DNA of 64,000 nucleotides from Oscheius sp. JU75 (Eukaryota; Nematoda; Chromadorea; Rhabditida; Rhabditidae), in contig JASJZC010000001.1 in NCBI GenBank assembly GCA_037178855.1, forward strand, positions 6,262,001-6,326,000, given 5' to 3'. Numbering within the stretch: position 1 is the first letter of the stretch; each line of letters begins with the position of its first letter. The notes under the pieces were generated by a model, which saw nothing but the letters and a program-made list of their open reading frames with translations, was not told the DNA's origin and did no database searches. Below, one piece after another: positions 22,787-34,900 of this stretch. The translations under genes were made by a program, and so were the position numbers.

Positions 22787-24691
22787 CTATTTCAAGAACC
22801 GTCTGTTCTGTGTTCTGCAGAAAGTCGACGCTCTGCAGCTCCAAATAAAAAGACCGACGACTACGATGAAAACCATGATGATCAAAGAGACAAGAGGTGT
22901 ATATCCGGATCGAACAACTGATCGTAAGACTTGACCGGCTGAACCAAAAGAATCTATGCTGTGTGATCGGACTACCTTCAATGCACTGCGACTCGTCCCT
23001 TCCATATGGACAGTTCTGTCGACCATTACAGACGAGTCCTTCAGGGACGCAGTTGTCGTCTCCGCAGGTGAAAAGTCCCAATGAGGAGCAGTTCTTGTCT
23101 GAAAAGAAGGGTGATTGTTTCTAACCAAAACCCACGTCTAGTATAGGCGCTGTACAATCCGACGAGTTCCGTCGCAGCCAGGATTTTGGCACTATGAAGG
23201 TAGAGTCTGACCAAGATTTCACTCTGAGTTGTGAAGACATTGGAAGCTGTCAGACCACAGAACCTGAACAATAATTTCTCGAAAGGGATCTAACAAACTT
23301 TCTTAAAGGAGTATCCGTCATTTCGCCTGCATAGACTTCGACAAAATTGCGGGAACATTGATTGGGATAGACGAGATTAAAGTCGGGAATGTATAGAACA
23401 ATCGAGAGAGGAGCCGGGACTCGAATCAGCCAGACACATTCTACTGGCGATGTCAAATTTGGAGCCTGTAATCTTGAAAGAGTAAGTGAACTGTGTCTTA
23501 CCACAAAGGAAGAAAGTTGACGGGAATCCAGCACACCGTCGAGACCGTGCGAGAACACTAGATGGCATTCTAAAAATAGCTTCTGATTCATTAGTTCTCC
23601 GGCTCAGCGTTCAGAGTAAACTTGTCTTTTGTTTATAAGAGAGGTCATAAGAATCAAGGCGTAAGATGCACATGTGACAAATGTTTACTTTTGATCAGGG
23701 AACACTGCTTTGAAGATTTGTGGCTAAATTAAAAGAGAAACAGTTTCATTCTTTGCCTCGATGGCTGACCCATCGTAAAGTGACCAGATGATGTTCGACT
23801 CATCCCAGAGTAAACAGCCTGATAAGGCACAGGTGGTATCTTTAGGTAGATAAGGGACAGCCGAAAAGGAATAGAAGCGGGACAGATCAAAGAGTTGCGT
23901 AAAATAAACAGTACCTCCAAGACTGCTGGAAGGGCCTAACCGGTTGCGGACCATCTCAATTTTGGCCGAGAAGCCGGCATATTCGAGCTGATCGTCTGAT
24001 CGGAAACGGATCCATAAGAAGCCTGTGAAATTATCTAACCGTTCTAAACGAAAATTACCAGATCTGGCGATGACCAAAGTCTGTGGTGGATCACTGCCAC
24101 AGAACTTGCCGATGAGCCGACTGAACCCGTATCGTCCATCTCTGAACTCGACCCAGTCGTTCGGACAATCGTCCACCAGACCGTTTATCGTGTACGGTGT
24201 CTCTATCTGAGATCATCCATTCGACAGTAAAGAGGATAACTGACCTCAAAGCGCTCCCGGAAGACTACCCGAATGTCATACCCGGCTCTGGCTTGAACAA
24301 CACGAACACAGTCGATATTTGGAGGATATTTGCCTGGAACAGATGCTGAAGTTGCTCCCTCAGCTACCCCATTTACTCCTTTTCAGTAATGAGATCTCAA
24401 TTACTCTGTTTGGGTTCCGGATTAGGCCCCGAATTCCTTCATTTATCCGCATGCTAACGAGGAGTAGCTCCACTAATTTTGTACATATCGATTCCTTCCA
24501 GTTCGATACTAAAACAGGCAGAGTTACCTGGATAGTTGGGGCTGGAAAAGGTGTCCAGAATCGATCCAGCTCCCATCAAGTCACCACATTGGGAGACAGC
24601 TCTTTCGAAGAAGGATACTGTGCGGGTGTTCAGTACAGAAAAGAGAGGAAATACCTAGAACGGCGCCGAGAAGCACGGAGCCCACTCGCAT
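22787..24691 (-). CDS. NETO-like CUB-CUB-LDLa membrane protein
   Basis: A single-pass protein with the architecture of NETO/SOL-2 auxiliary subunits of ionotropic glutamate receptors. ATG 24691 opens a signal peptide (MRVGSVLLGAVL). CUB1 follows, with landmarks CGDLMGAG, FSSPNYPGKYPPN, CPNDWVEFRDG, IGKFCGSDPP and LWIRFRSDDQLEYAGFSA. After a linker comes CUB2: ECHLVFSHG, APNLTSPVECVWLI, NFVEVYAGE, FCGLTA. One LDL-receptor class A repeat (FTCGDDNCVPEGLVC through CPYGRDESQC) and a transmembrane helix (PLVSLIIMVFIVVVGLFIW) follow. The cytoplasmic tail is only about 20 residues, ending at 22787. Several introns are 36-40 bases, and one of 36 bases is in frame, so a naive translation reads through it. 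LEV-10-type acetylcholine receptor organisers are an alternative, but they have more CUB domains. Confidence 0.8.
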
Positions 24692-25633
24692 CGACCATCT
24701 GGCGCTCTGGAGAAAAGCTAGGAAAAATGAATTAGGCCGAGAGAGCAATAAGCACTTAGAAATAAACGGCGACTATTGTTTTACGCGTCATTGATGAAAG
24801 TGAATGAATGGATCGGAGACATTTCAGAGAGGAGAACATACAAAAAAAGGAGTTGAAAGAGCAGACTGAAGGTTCGTTCCACTTGTCCGGGCAGGGCGCC
24901 GCCGACAAATCTAATAGACTTCCAAATTCTTGACTCCGTCGCGGAGACATAAGTGCGCCAAACTTTGTTTTCGGAAACATTTTCCAAAAGCACTGAATAC
25001 GTAAAGCCGGGAGGAGAGACGAATGAAGAGAGAGAGACAAATTCAGTTAACCGGCTCAACGAGGATGGGTAAAGTTATGTTTGTGTGCCTAGAGAGAGGG
25101 AGACAGGATCCCCTGGGAGACCATTCGAGGCGAATGAGATACAAAATGAAGTGCTGCTTCCAGCGAGAAAGTTTCTTTTTGGTATTTTGGAAAGCTCGAG
25201 ATGTTTCATCGCCACAGGTTGGTGCTGATCTCTCCGTGTGTAACAGTTGTACAGTTACTTGATCATCGTCCTTTTGAGACCTTCTGAGAGGCTGGCATTT
25301 TTTTTACGACCAAATAGAAACAAAGGTATAAACATGGTAGACCCCTAAGGCTAATCCTTCGGGTGGATCTCGACTGGCCTTCAAAGTTCGAGTCTGAAGC
25401 AAGTTTTCAGCTGTAAAAGCAGTAAAGGTCACTCGGAGAAGAGATAGATCAGACGACAGTCAGTATCAATGTTTACGTGCGCGACTCTCCCTTTTCTGTT
25501 GTAATTGACTGGACACCACTTCTTCGACTGCGGTATAAGAACAGTTCTCCTTGTCTCTGTTCACTCTTCAAGCACTATCTACTTCTACTTCCACAACATT
25601 TTTACTTAGTACCATTAGACAGACCTTTCAGGT
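24692..25633. other. Intergenic, no gene seen
   Basis: About 940 bases between divergent genes: the NETO-like gene to the left (minus) and the charged secreted protein to the right (plus). It should contain both promoters. No coding exon or RNA gene was recognised. Confidence 0.55.
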
Positions 25634-26663
25634 ATGAACCGACTAGTCTTCATCTGTCTTCTACTTACGGCCTTGGCCCTGGCAAAGAAGGATTCTACCG
25701 CTTCAGCCGTGAGTTTAAGACTGCTCTCTAGGCATTCGACAACTCTCGAAAAGGCTTCCCTTTCAGAAAGACCTCTGCTCAAAGTACTCGGAATGCCTGG
25801 AGAAGGCTCAGAAGAAGATCGAAGAATGCTCTAAGGAGAAGAAGGAAGATGAGGTAGAATTCAAACTATTAACAGTCGAAGAAATTTGTAGACAGACAAG
25901 GGAAGCAAGGAATGTCAGGAGGCAAAGAGCGTCCACCAAGACATCAGAAAACTTCAAGAAGAAAAGAATCAAAAAGTTGTTCAGTGTATCAAGAAGAAGG
26001 GCGCTGATGCTGAAGATTTGACTGGAAAGAAGGCTTCGAAGTGTGCCAAGACTGCCAAGAAATTATTCGAGACGAAAAAGAAACATGGCGATGATGATGA
26101 TAGCGACAGCGACGAGCACAGTGTTGTCAAGAGAGACCACGGGCATCATGGACACCATGGAAGACACGGGAAGAGGGGTGGATGTATGAAGGAGGCCTGG
26201 AGACTCAGACATCGTTGTTCCAGATTCACCAAATGCTGTCCCATCTCCAATGAGTGAGCCGAGTGAATATGGTATCGCAAATAGGTTTTCAGCTGCAACA
26301 AAGATTCCGACTCGGAGAAGATCGACAAGAAGAAGAAGGAACTCCATGAGGCGGTGAACCAGTGTAGAAAGAGTCAGAAGAAGCCTTCTGGATCTGGAGA
26401 AGATTCGGACGAAGAGAAGGATGAGAAGGACAAGCCGAAGGAGAAGAAACCCGAAGATGAGGACAAGAAGAAGAAGGACGAGAAACCAAAGGGAAAGACA
26501 GACGAGAAGCCTAAAGATGGCAAGAAGAAGGAAGACGAGGACTCGAAAGAAATCGACCTGGACAAGGAAGAGGAGGAGGACAAGGACAAGAAAGACAAGG
26601 TGAGAGAGTAGCCTACTTCAATCGAGTTGTTTCCAGAAGAAGAGCGGCCACAAGAAGCACTAA
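25634..26663 (+). CDS. Secreted Lys/Asp/Glu-rich protein with His-rich patch
   Basis: No family was recognised. Five exons, 25634-25708, 25767-25853, 25892-26253, 26293-26599 and 26637-26663, all phases agreeing, give about 285 residues. A clear signal peptide (MNRLVFICLLLTALALA) is followed by a moderately charged, cysteine-containing region with spaced cysteines (LCSKYSEC, IEEC, KECQ, KCAK), then an Asp run and a His/Gly patch (HGHHGHHGRHGKRGG). A Cys-containing segment follows, and finally about 100 residues made almost only of Lys, Glu, Asp, Pro and Ser, ending SGHKKH. Such composition suits binding of divalent metal or mineral, or a disordered hydrophilic secreted protein. Neither is shown. 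The next secreted gene starts 120 bases downstream on the same strand. Confidence 0.75.
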
Positions 26664-26783
26664 CTTCTTCCAAATTGACACAATAATCAATAAACTTTTT
26701 TAGTTTTGTTGTTTCTGTAAAGATTGTTTCAAAAAAAAGTAATAAAGGAGAAGTCATCGAGGCAAGATATCCGCACAGCTGTC

Positions 26784-27211
26784 ATGTTTCTCGTCTTTCT
26801 TGAGTAGACTACCTTCTTTCTCGAATACCTTCCCTGCTCAGATCGACTTGTCTTCTGCTGCCGGTGCTGCTGCTGACGTGTCAGGCGAAGAAGGAGAGGA
26901 AGAAAGAGAACTCGTCGGTTCTGAAGAGCAAGAAGGACGTTTCGACGAAGAAGCCGAGCGAGAAAAGCACCAAAAAGACGTCGAAATCGAACACGGAAGA
27001 GCACATAACGATGGGAGCCACTCAGCGCAGCGAGGGACTTCGAACTGCCCATGTCGAGGATTCGTTCGATCGACTCAAACCGAGACAGATGTTTGTCGAT
27101 CGCTACAACGAGATCGTCGACGCGAAGGCCAGCAGACAGAATTCGGACTACGACACCCTCAAGCTAGTCGTCGATGAGGATTTCGGAAAGGATGTGGCCA
27201 TTGTCCACTAG
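26784..27211 (+). CDS. Small secreted basic protein
   Basis: No family was recognised. Exons 26784-26803 and 26842-27211 are joined over a 38-base intron in phase 2. They give about 129 residues starting with a hydrophobic signal-like segment (MFLVFLESTCLLLPVLLL). A long Lys/Ser/Thr-rich stretch (KKERKKENSS, KKPSEKSTKKTSK) follows, and then a mixed C-terminal half containing FDRLKPRQMFVDRYNEIV and ending DVAIVH. The short first exon is needed for an ATG start, because the main frame otherwise opens without one. It lies 120 bases after another secreted, Lys-rich gene on the same strand. This could reflect an operon or simply close packing. Confidence 0.55.
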
Positions 27212-27470
27212 AGAAAACGGGGACAAATAAGTCGAATAAACTAACGGCTAAGACTCGAATCGAACTTGTCTTTTATTTGTTGAACAGTAGATGAACAGGG
27301 GTTAAAGCTGGATGATATGCGCCGGAAAGAGAATACTCAAATTTTTCTTCAAAAAAAGTCACGCGGAATTCAGAAGACACTGGAATGCATGCGGTAGAGG
27401 ACAACTGACGTTTTCGTAAGAGACAGACACCGTATTGGGAAGAGATTCTAAAGAGAGAAGATGGGGTATA

Positions 27471-29506
27471 CTAATGCGAATGTCCAGCATGGAGATCTGT
27501 GCTGTTGAAGGGGACTCCGTGACTGTGATCGTGATTGTCTGCTAGTCGAAGAAGTCCGATCAGACCGAATCCGAGCATCATGACCAGTAGTTTAAGGAGA
27601 TTCGGGTGCTCATTGTCGCGCTCGTGAAGAAGTACCTGAAGGCTTTTATTTTTGCGGAATTCTGTGAAACAAACCTCGAAGAAGGTAACGTAGAGGAATG
27701 TTCCGACAGCCAGACCTTGAAGTATTGTGAGAACAATCTCCTTGGTCAGACTCTGTTCTCCCACGTTCTGTACGGCCATTCCGATCAAGGCACCGAGTGG
27801 GGACATCATGGCCAAGGTAACCATCGAGACAACAACCCATCTATACTGATGTGCATGAGTTCTGGCCAATTGGAGTCCAACAGAGAAGGCCACAATCAGT
27901 TTATGGACCATTAGAGACAGAAAGAGGGCGATCGTTTCGGAAGAATTGTCCTGGAAAACGGTGTTTAGTAGAAGAAAAAAACCGACTTACCCCTACTCCG
28001 AGAGCGACTCCCTCAACAACGCTGTGAATGGAGAGGGCCAGAATGAGAGTAGCAGATCGGACACCATGGGAATGGGCATGAGGAGAAGACTTCATGCGGA
28101 TTGGAGGGTCTTCATCGAACTTCTCGCAGTCACGTTCGCAACGTTCCGGCTCGGCGAAAGCAAGTGTCTTGAATCTGTAATGGAAAACTTGAATTGAGCG
28201 AGGCATAGGCAACTGTGACAGAGTGAACACATGGGTGGACTTTTTGGGGGCAAGAGTTGGTATGATTAGTTTTGTAGATTTGAATGTAGCTACGTTTCTC
28301 AAGGACTTTTACATTGAAACAAAGGTTAGGTAGGCGTTTCAAAACTCAGACAGACCGCAAATGGATTAGAAGTGTTTTTCGACTTCACACGGGCTTACTC
28401 TTTACTGCATCTCCTATAGGGCATTTCACTCATACAACGCCTATACGGTGTTCTGTCAGTTTTCTCAGACAGCAATACACTGCCATACTTTCCACGAGAC
28501 TGTAACAATGGCGTAGAGCTGCTAAAACAGAACATTGCTTTTGAGAAAGAAAGGAAAACCAAATGGAGAACATACTCGGCATTGGCAGGAGCTCCGCATT
28601 CGGGGGAGTTTCTTCCGGACCCTGCTGGTCGTCTAGAGTGAACGGTAAGAGGACAGTGCTTCTGACAGTGCCCGGCAACTTCGGCGTCACTACTGGCATC
28701 TTGGGACGGCAACATCGGCACGTCAGTACCTGAAAAGAAAATTGTTTACAAAAGCTTCGAATGAAAACTGACCATCAATATTCTTTAAAGAGTTTTTTTT
28801 AGGCGATTCGGCGATTATCGAAGTCTTTTCTGTGGGAACAATGCCGGGAATCACACCGGGAATTGAGGCCATAGGCACTCCGGTGGACATGCAGCAATTG
28901 CCGTTCTCCATTACTTCGACATTCAATGGCAGACTTTCTTGATGACTGTGGCCGTGTCCTTCGATGCCATGAGAATGCCCATGTGCCATTCCGGGAATCA
29001 GGATAATGATGATCTCTTCGCAGAAGAACAGAAGGAAGAAGCCGAGGCAGCTGAGCAATTCGGCCACAGGATATTCAGTGTGTATTCCATATAATCTGTC
29101 GATTTTGTCCACATTTTCGACCAGCTCGGGAAACAGATGAAGGAAGCATGTGGCCAGGAAGACGCCTGAAAATTGTTCATTTTATCAGCCTTATCTCCTT
29201 CCTTGCACCAATTTTAATCTAGCTGCACTCCTAATCGAAACAAGTAAAGTTTCTTACCTCCGCTGAAGCAGGTCAGAAGGCAAAGCACTAGGGAGACGTG
29301 TTTGTGTTGTTTAGAAGATGTTGCCAGAGCAGCGCTGTGTCGTAGTAGCTTCAAAACCTGGAAACAACATGTAGAGTGGATAAACTTAGTGGCTTTTTCA
29401 GTTTTTAGGAACAAAAACAACATACCTTCATAGGCAGAAGACCAGCGATTAGAGTTCCGGCTATCATTAGCCCAAGTAGAATGAGCTTCAGCCAGTTCAA
29501 GTTCAT
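27471..29506 (-). CDS. ZIP-family zinc transporter (SLC39A1-3 type)
   Basis: Imports zinc (or iron) into the cytosol; eight transmembrane helices are expected. Exons read leftward from ATG 29506: 29426-29506, 29258-29357, then a large exon near 28770-29165, one near 28575-28730, one near 27993-28176, and the last two ending at 27471. Landmarks: GVFLATCFLHLFPEL in helix 2, a His-rich cytosolic loop (HGHSHGIEGHGHSH), and the helix-4 signature LALSIHSVVEGVALGVG, which carries the metal-site His and Glu. The helix-5 motif HKLIVAFSVGLQL and MSPLGALIGMAV follow. The C-terminus is also His-rich (DNHDHSHG, HAGHSH). A 39-base in-frame intron lies between FFE and VLLHERD. The cysteine-rich variable loop (CCMSTG, CQKHC) is longer than usual. 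Confidence 0.9.
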
Positions 29507-30608
29507 TTTAAAGCTGCTGAAAGACGCTAACTAGCCAGGAACATGGCAGAGAGAAGATTATTCGAGAGCATAACGGCCATAAAACAAGGATCAGAAAGAG
29601 TACAGAGAGACATCCAAAACTTTAGAGGCAAAATCGTCTCGTTATCATTTTCCCATGGCGATAGCATGACTGCTAGTCTTTTTTTTGGATGAAGAGTATT
29701 GAAATGTGTATCTAACGAGGAAAAAATATTATCGAAACACGTAGAAATAACGAATGGAAGACGCAGCACGTCAAAACATTGCATCACAACAAAAACATCG
29801 TACGCGACTACGTACAAAATGCACTGTTAAAATGCGTGGGAATTCAAACACTCCAAAATTTTGACAAATGGTAGACATATACCCATAATTTTTGCAAAAC
29901 TAATATTTCTTGAGGCGAAAAATAGTAAAAATAGGCACTCTAGGACCTCACAGGCTGAGTAAGAAAGCCTATTTGACCTGACGCACCGAGTACAGTGGGT
30001 CTCTGCCCGCTATTTGTATGGCAAACATCAGTGAAATGTACCAGAAGGCAAAATGACAAGCGTGCAAGGGTAGCTCCATCGTTATTCATTGTATTCAATA
30101 TTGCTATGCTACAGAAAAATAGACAGAAAGTGGAAACAATCAGTTGATTTGATGAATCTTTCAGTATAAACAACAGTTGTTCTGATACAAAAAGTTCTAA
30201 GTGAAGTGAGAACTGGAGTATACTAGGTTTGGAAACTGGTCTTCCTAGGCTGTATCTTTCGAACTGAGGTGGGAAAGGTGTGAAAACAGTCAGGAACAGG
30301 AAGTTTCAGTTCAAAAACAAGGCCGATTCGAAGGCATGGTTGATGGAGAGGCCTGCTGAGGCCTATGGTTCGCGACAAGACCCGGACCCTTACCAATGGC
30401 AAAAGATAACAGATAGGACTCCATATCTGTCCATTTCGTCCGTCTAGCCGATTATTTTCTTGGATTAACGGTTTGTTCAAGACAAAAAATGATTCTCAAC
30501 TGATATAGTATAGGTCACCAGTAGGCTACGGTCTGATTCAGACTGTTAAAACTCCCTTCTAAAAAATTCTTTTACAGAGCTCATTTAGTTCCAAACATAG
30601 CACCAAAG
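29507..30608. other. Intergenic, no gene seen
   Basis: About 1.1 kb between the divergently transcribed ZIP transporter and APRT genes, so it should hold both promoters. No coding exon, RNA gene or clear repeat was recognised. Confidence 0.55.
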
Positions 30609-31682
30609 ATGGTTCTGGATGCGATTCGATCGGAAATTGAGCCGCACATCCGCAGCATCCGAGACTTCCCAAAGAAAGGCATTAATTTTAGGCAAGTTGA
30701 GGGTTTGAAAAACTGTATTGACAGCTGTTTACAGGGACATTATGCCTCTGTTTGCCCAGCCGAAGCTTGTAGGAGAATTATGTGAGACAATTGCCTCCTA
30801 CGCGAAAACCATCGAAGGCGGAATCGACGGAGTGGCTGGTCTGGAAGCACGCGGTGAGCCTACTTTCCACTGGTCACTATAGATGGGGATGTGTGTGATC
30901 GGATTGCATCATCTGACACATGGCACACTTTAGTACTGAATGTGTTTTTGAGCAAATGTGTCGTTTTTGAATTCAAAACTGAGAACAATGTTTCAAGAGG
31001 GGGGAAACAAGAGATTAACACTGCCAACTTGATGATTTCCGTTCAAAAGACCAGTCCCGAATTACAATTGTAATGAGCTGTTCATAGACGCGGCCTTTTC
31101 AAGCCCTGAATGCTGTATGGACCTCATTATTGCCCGAATATCATCCAGTTAGTCTGTTGGAAAAAAAAGTATTTTAGAAGGGGGAAGAACTCGGATGAAG
31201 TAATAGGGAGCAAAAACAAATGTGGTTGATAGCCCCTCCCGCGAGACTCTCAAAACATGTGACAAAAGAGAAACACTCCTGTCAACAAAGTACCCTTGTC
31301 CTCTTCGGGTGCAAAAGGCTTACACACTTTTTCAGGCTTCCTGTTCGGTCCCCAAGTCGCCATGCACCTGAATGTGCCCTTCCTTCCGATCCGCAAAATG
31401 GGAAAACTGCCCGGGGAGTGTGTTTCCGCCTCCTACATCAAAGAGTACGGAGTGGACATCGTCGAGGTTCAGAAGGACGCCGTCCGTCCTGGCCAGAGAT
31501 TTCTCATCGTCGACGACCTTCTGGCTACTGGAGGAACAATGAGGGCCGCTACCGATGTGATCAAGAAGGCTGGTGGTGTTCCGGTCGAGGCTTTTCTTTT
31601 GATCGAACTGGCCGAATTGAGAGGACGAGCGAAACTGACGGATATCAAGATCACTTCATTGCTCAACTACGAAACTGAGTGA
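30609..31682 (+). CDS. aprt-1: Adenine phosphoribosyltransferase
   Basis: A cytosolic purine-salvage enzyme: adenine plus phosphoribosyl pyrophosphate gives AMP and pyrophosphate. Exons 30609-30691, 30735-30853 and 31336-31682 give 182 residues, the usual APRT length. Visible motifs: IRSIRDFPKKGINFRDIMP near the N-terminus, GLEARGFLFGPQVA, the flexible-loop region RKMGKLPGECVSASY, and the PRPP-binding signature FLIVDDLLATGGTMRAA. The first intron (43 bases) starts GCAAGT instead of GT. The conserved Arg-Asp of the family is restored exactly across it, so this is a GC-AG intron. The second intron is 482 bases. Confidence 0.96.
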
Positions 31683-31971
31683 ACCATTTGAGAGTGTCAT
31701 TGTTGTACTGGTATGAAAAGAAATATTTATTAACAAATTATGCGAGCTGAAAATGGCTGAAAACGGAATGCAAGCGAGAACAATACCTAAGTATACACGT
31801 TTAAGGCAATGAGACTTGAGACCTTGAGAGTAATCCGGGAAGAAATGGATGGGAGAAAGTCATGACAGGGAAATATGTATCAAGAGGACATGGTTTCGAG
31901 AGGATATTGGCAAGTGAAAGTGTTCCTATTTACAAGGCAAGATCTCGCAGAGCACACCGAGGGAAGGGAAT

Positions 31972-34900
31972 CTAAACAGCATGTTGTCCTTCCACAGTGA
32001 ACTCATGCTGGAACTTTTGGAGATCGTCTATCATTGTGTCAAGGTTCTCCATATGCTGATTCAGTTCCTCCATTGAGCTGGACGGCTGAAATTGATGTTT
32101 GTATAGAGGGAACCTTCCAAATCTTACCTGAAGTTCGGCATCAGGTCCTGTGGGTCTCATCTCAATGTCACTGGAGCCTGTCTTCTTCTCCAGTTCGTTG
32201 TCGGACGAGCAAGAGTTGTAGGGACTGAAACAGTCTTCCGAAGAGTTCAAGAATCAACATACTTGTAAATGTTCTGTCCCTGCATATTGACTCTCGGCTG
32301 AGCAGTCGCCCTTCCAATCGGGAGCTGTTTTCCAGTGGCTGGAATGACTACAGCCCTTGGAGGAGGTCCACCAGCCAGGTGACTGAATGACCTCAAAGGG
32401 TTTCCACCTGGCGGTGTTCCTCTCAAAGTTCCGTAGCGATCCATTGGTGGAACACTGGGAGGAGCTTGAAGGGGAATAGGAGGAGTGTTGATTCCGGAGT
32501 GACTACTGTAATGGGAACCGGTCTCGTCAATGTCCACTTTGGCTATGGGCTGATGGGATCCGATGCCAGTGTAGACGACTTTCGGGGTTCGTTGACGCTG
32601 CTCGAGACTGGCTGAAGAGGCCATATGTAGACGAGACAGTGTTCCTGGACCTGAATATTTGAATGGATGACGGAATCGTATTTTGTCTCATTCTCTAACA
32701 TGCAGACAAGTAACGAACTGTCATCAGGATAGTGGCTGGGTGGTGGGACGATGATGTGTGCTCTTCCAGCCTGGACAATCACTGCTCTTCGTGTATCCTC
32801 CTCGTAAGAGGAGACCGATTGGCGGACTGGAGTGCGGGAGTGACGGATTGATCCGTATGCCGAATCTACAAGCACAACACGACATTTAGAGAGAAGGAAC
32901 GTTACGAGTGCGATAGGATCGATAGAGGAGAACAACAGAGGTACCGAGCTATTTTTTGAAAACAAACTAACCTTGAAGAGCTTGGTATCTGGGAGGAGGC
33001 GATTCAACCACTTCGGGACCGGCCAAGTGTTCTGTCAGATGCGCAGTAGCTAGACCATCCACCATGTAGTCTGAGGCTAAACATTGCCATGAGAGTACAC
33101 CCAAATAAAAAACATACGTCCTCCTCTCAGATGGCTCCCACTCGACTGATTTATCCATAAGTCTCCTCCAGGACCGCCACTCCTCTTTCTAGAACTGTTA
33201 CTCCTGTTCTTGTTCTTTCCACCGCTGAAAAAGATACAAATACTTCTGTTTAATGCCCGTACTTACCTCCTGGTGACGCAGACGACGGCCAAAATAATGC
33301 AGAGGAGAAACAATATGGCAATTCCTACAAGAACAGCCATATACATCGGCTCTCCAAGGACAACGGCTAGCCATGCCTTGAGCTTGTTCTCTTCTCCGAG
33401 CGCTGGACGTTGTACATTGGAAATGCCGGCTCCGGTAGGGACATACGCTTGAACAGACGACAGAGGCCCGTAGCCTGAAAGAAAGCTTTGGATTCTGAGC
33501 AGAAGTTCCTGATTGCTTGTGTTCCTAATTTTACAATGTTCTCTTTTCTAACAAACTTCTGAAAGTTTCGGAGTATCCGAAGAATTTATTGAAGCGTCGT
33601 CTCTACCCGAAGATGGCTGACAAGGCTTCTCCGAAACAGCCGCGTTCTGCTCTCGAGAAACTCGTCTACCAGTCTCTTCTCAAAGTTGAGAACGTAAATC
33701 CCATGTTTTGACTGTTCCAGCTGGTTTCAGATCCTCCTAGAGCTCAAGGAGACGGCAACGACGGTTGAATCGAGCTCCGACAAGGCCAAGTGCGATGAAC
33801 CGATTCAAATAGACAGCAGTCAGAACCTGTTGACTCGTTCTCCGACGCAGAAGAGCTCTTCCGATTCCTCCATTCAAAAGTCGCGTGAAGGAATCATGGT
33901 GGATGTCAATGTGAACGTGATCAATTCGGCCGAGAAGAAAACGATGAAGATGAGCATCGAGTGTCCCGACTTCAAGCCCAAGAGGATCCTCTTCAATGGA
34001 CAGTGGCTCAAGGTTCGACCGGCTATTAACTAGGCGAATCGGAGGAAACAATACTATATGAAGGAGGATTTTTGAATAAACGACACGTTGACGCGATAAC
34101 TCTTACCTTTTTCATTCCTGGCCTGTATCTTGAAGTAGTACGAGACCCTGGGGAGTAGATTGTTCACATGATGACTAAGTCTGTCTCCCGAAACGTAGTT
34201 GATTGTCCAGTCTTTGTCCGACAGTGACGGACGGTCAGTGTAGTAGATCAGGTATTCTGAAGGCTCTGTTATTTGCGAACCTCGAAGCACAGATACCTTC
34301 AATCTCTCCGTTGCTATATTTGGGTGGTTGCCAGTTGAGCGACACAGAGTGTGGATCTCCGGAGGAAGCAGGAAGGACCGTCAAGTCTCTCGGAGCCGAA
34401 GACGGAGCAGCTGGACTTGTTCTGTTCCTAGCAGCCATTGACCACGGACTGACAGATCCCTCGTTCGTGATGGTCCTGACCACAAATTCGTACTCGGTGG
34501 CTGGACGGAGACCGTCAATCACAGCCCAGCTATCGGAACTGTTGACCGATCGCATTTGATTCCCATCGATCCTGAAAGCACCAATAGGAAAATAGAGTAG
34601 TCGACTTACCCGCTACTATATCTCACAGTGTAGATGGCATTGAAAGCAGTTGGATCCGGATCGGTCCAGCTGACTCTCATACTTGTGGCCGACTGAGATT
34701 CAGCTCTAACTCCAACCGGGGTCATGACAGTATCCGAAAACGAGATCGGCGTTTGGTAGCTACTGGCTGGACTCAGCGTCCTCACGGTTTCGTAAATGGG
34801 AAATCCGAGACCGTGCTTGTTCGATGCTCTAAGAGACACAACATAGTCCCGACCACTCTTGAGACCCTGGATCTTGTACTGATGGACGTTCCCGCCAACT

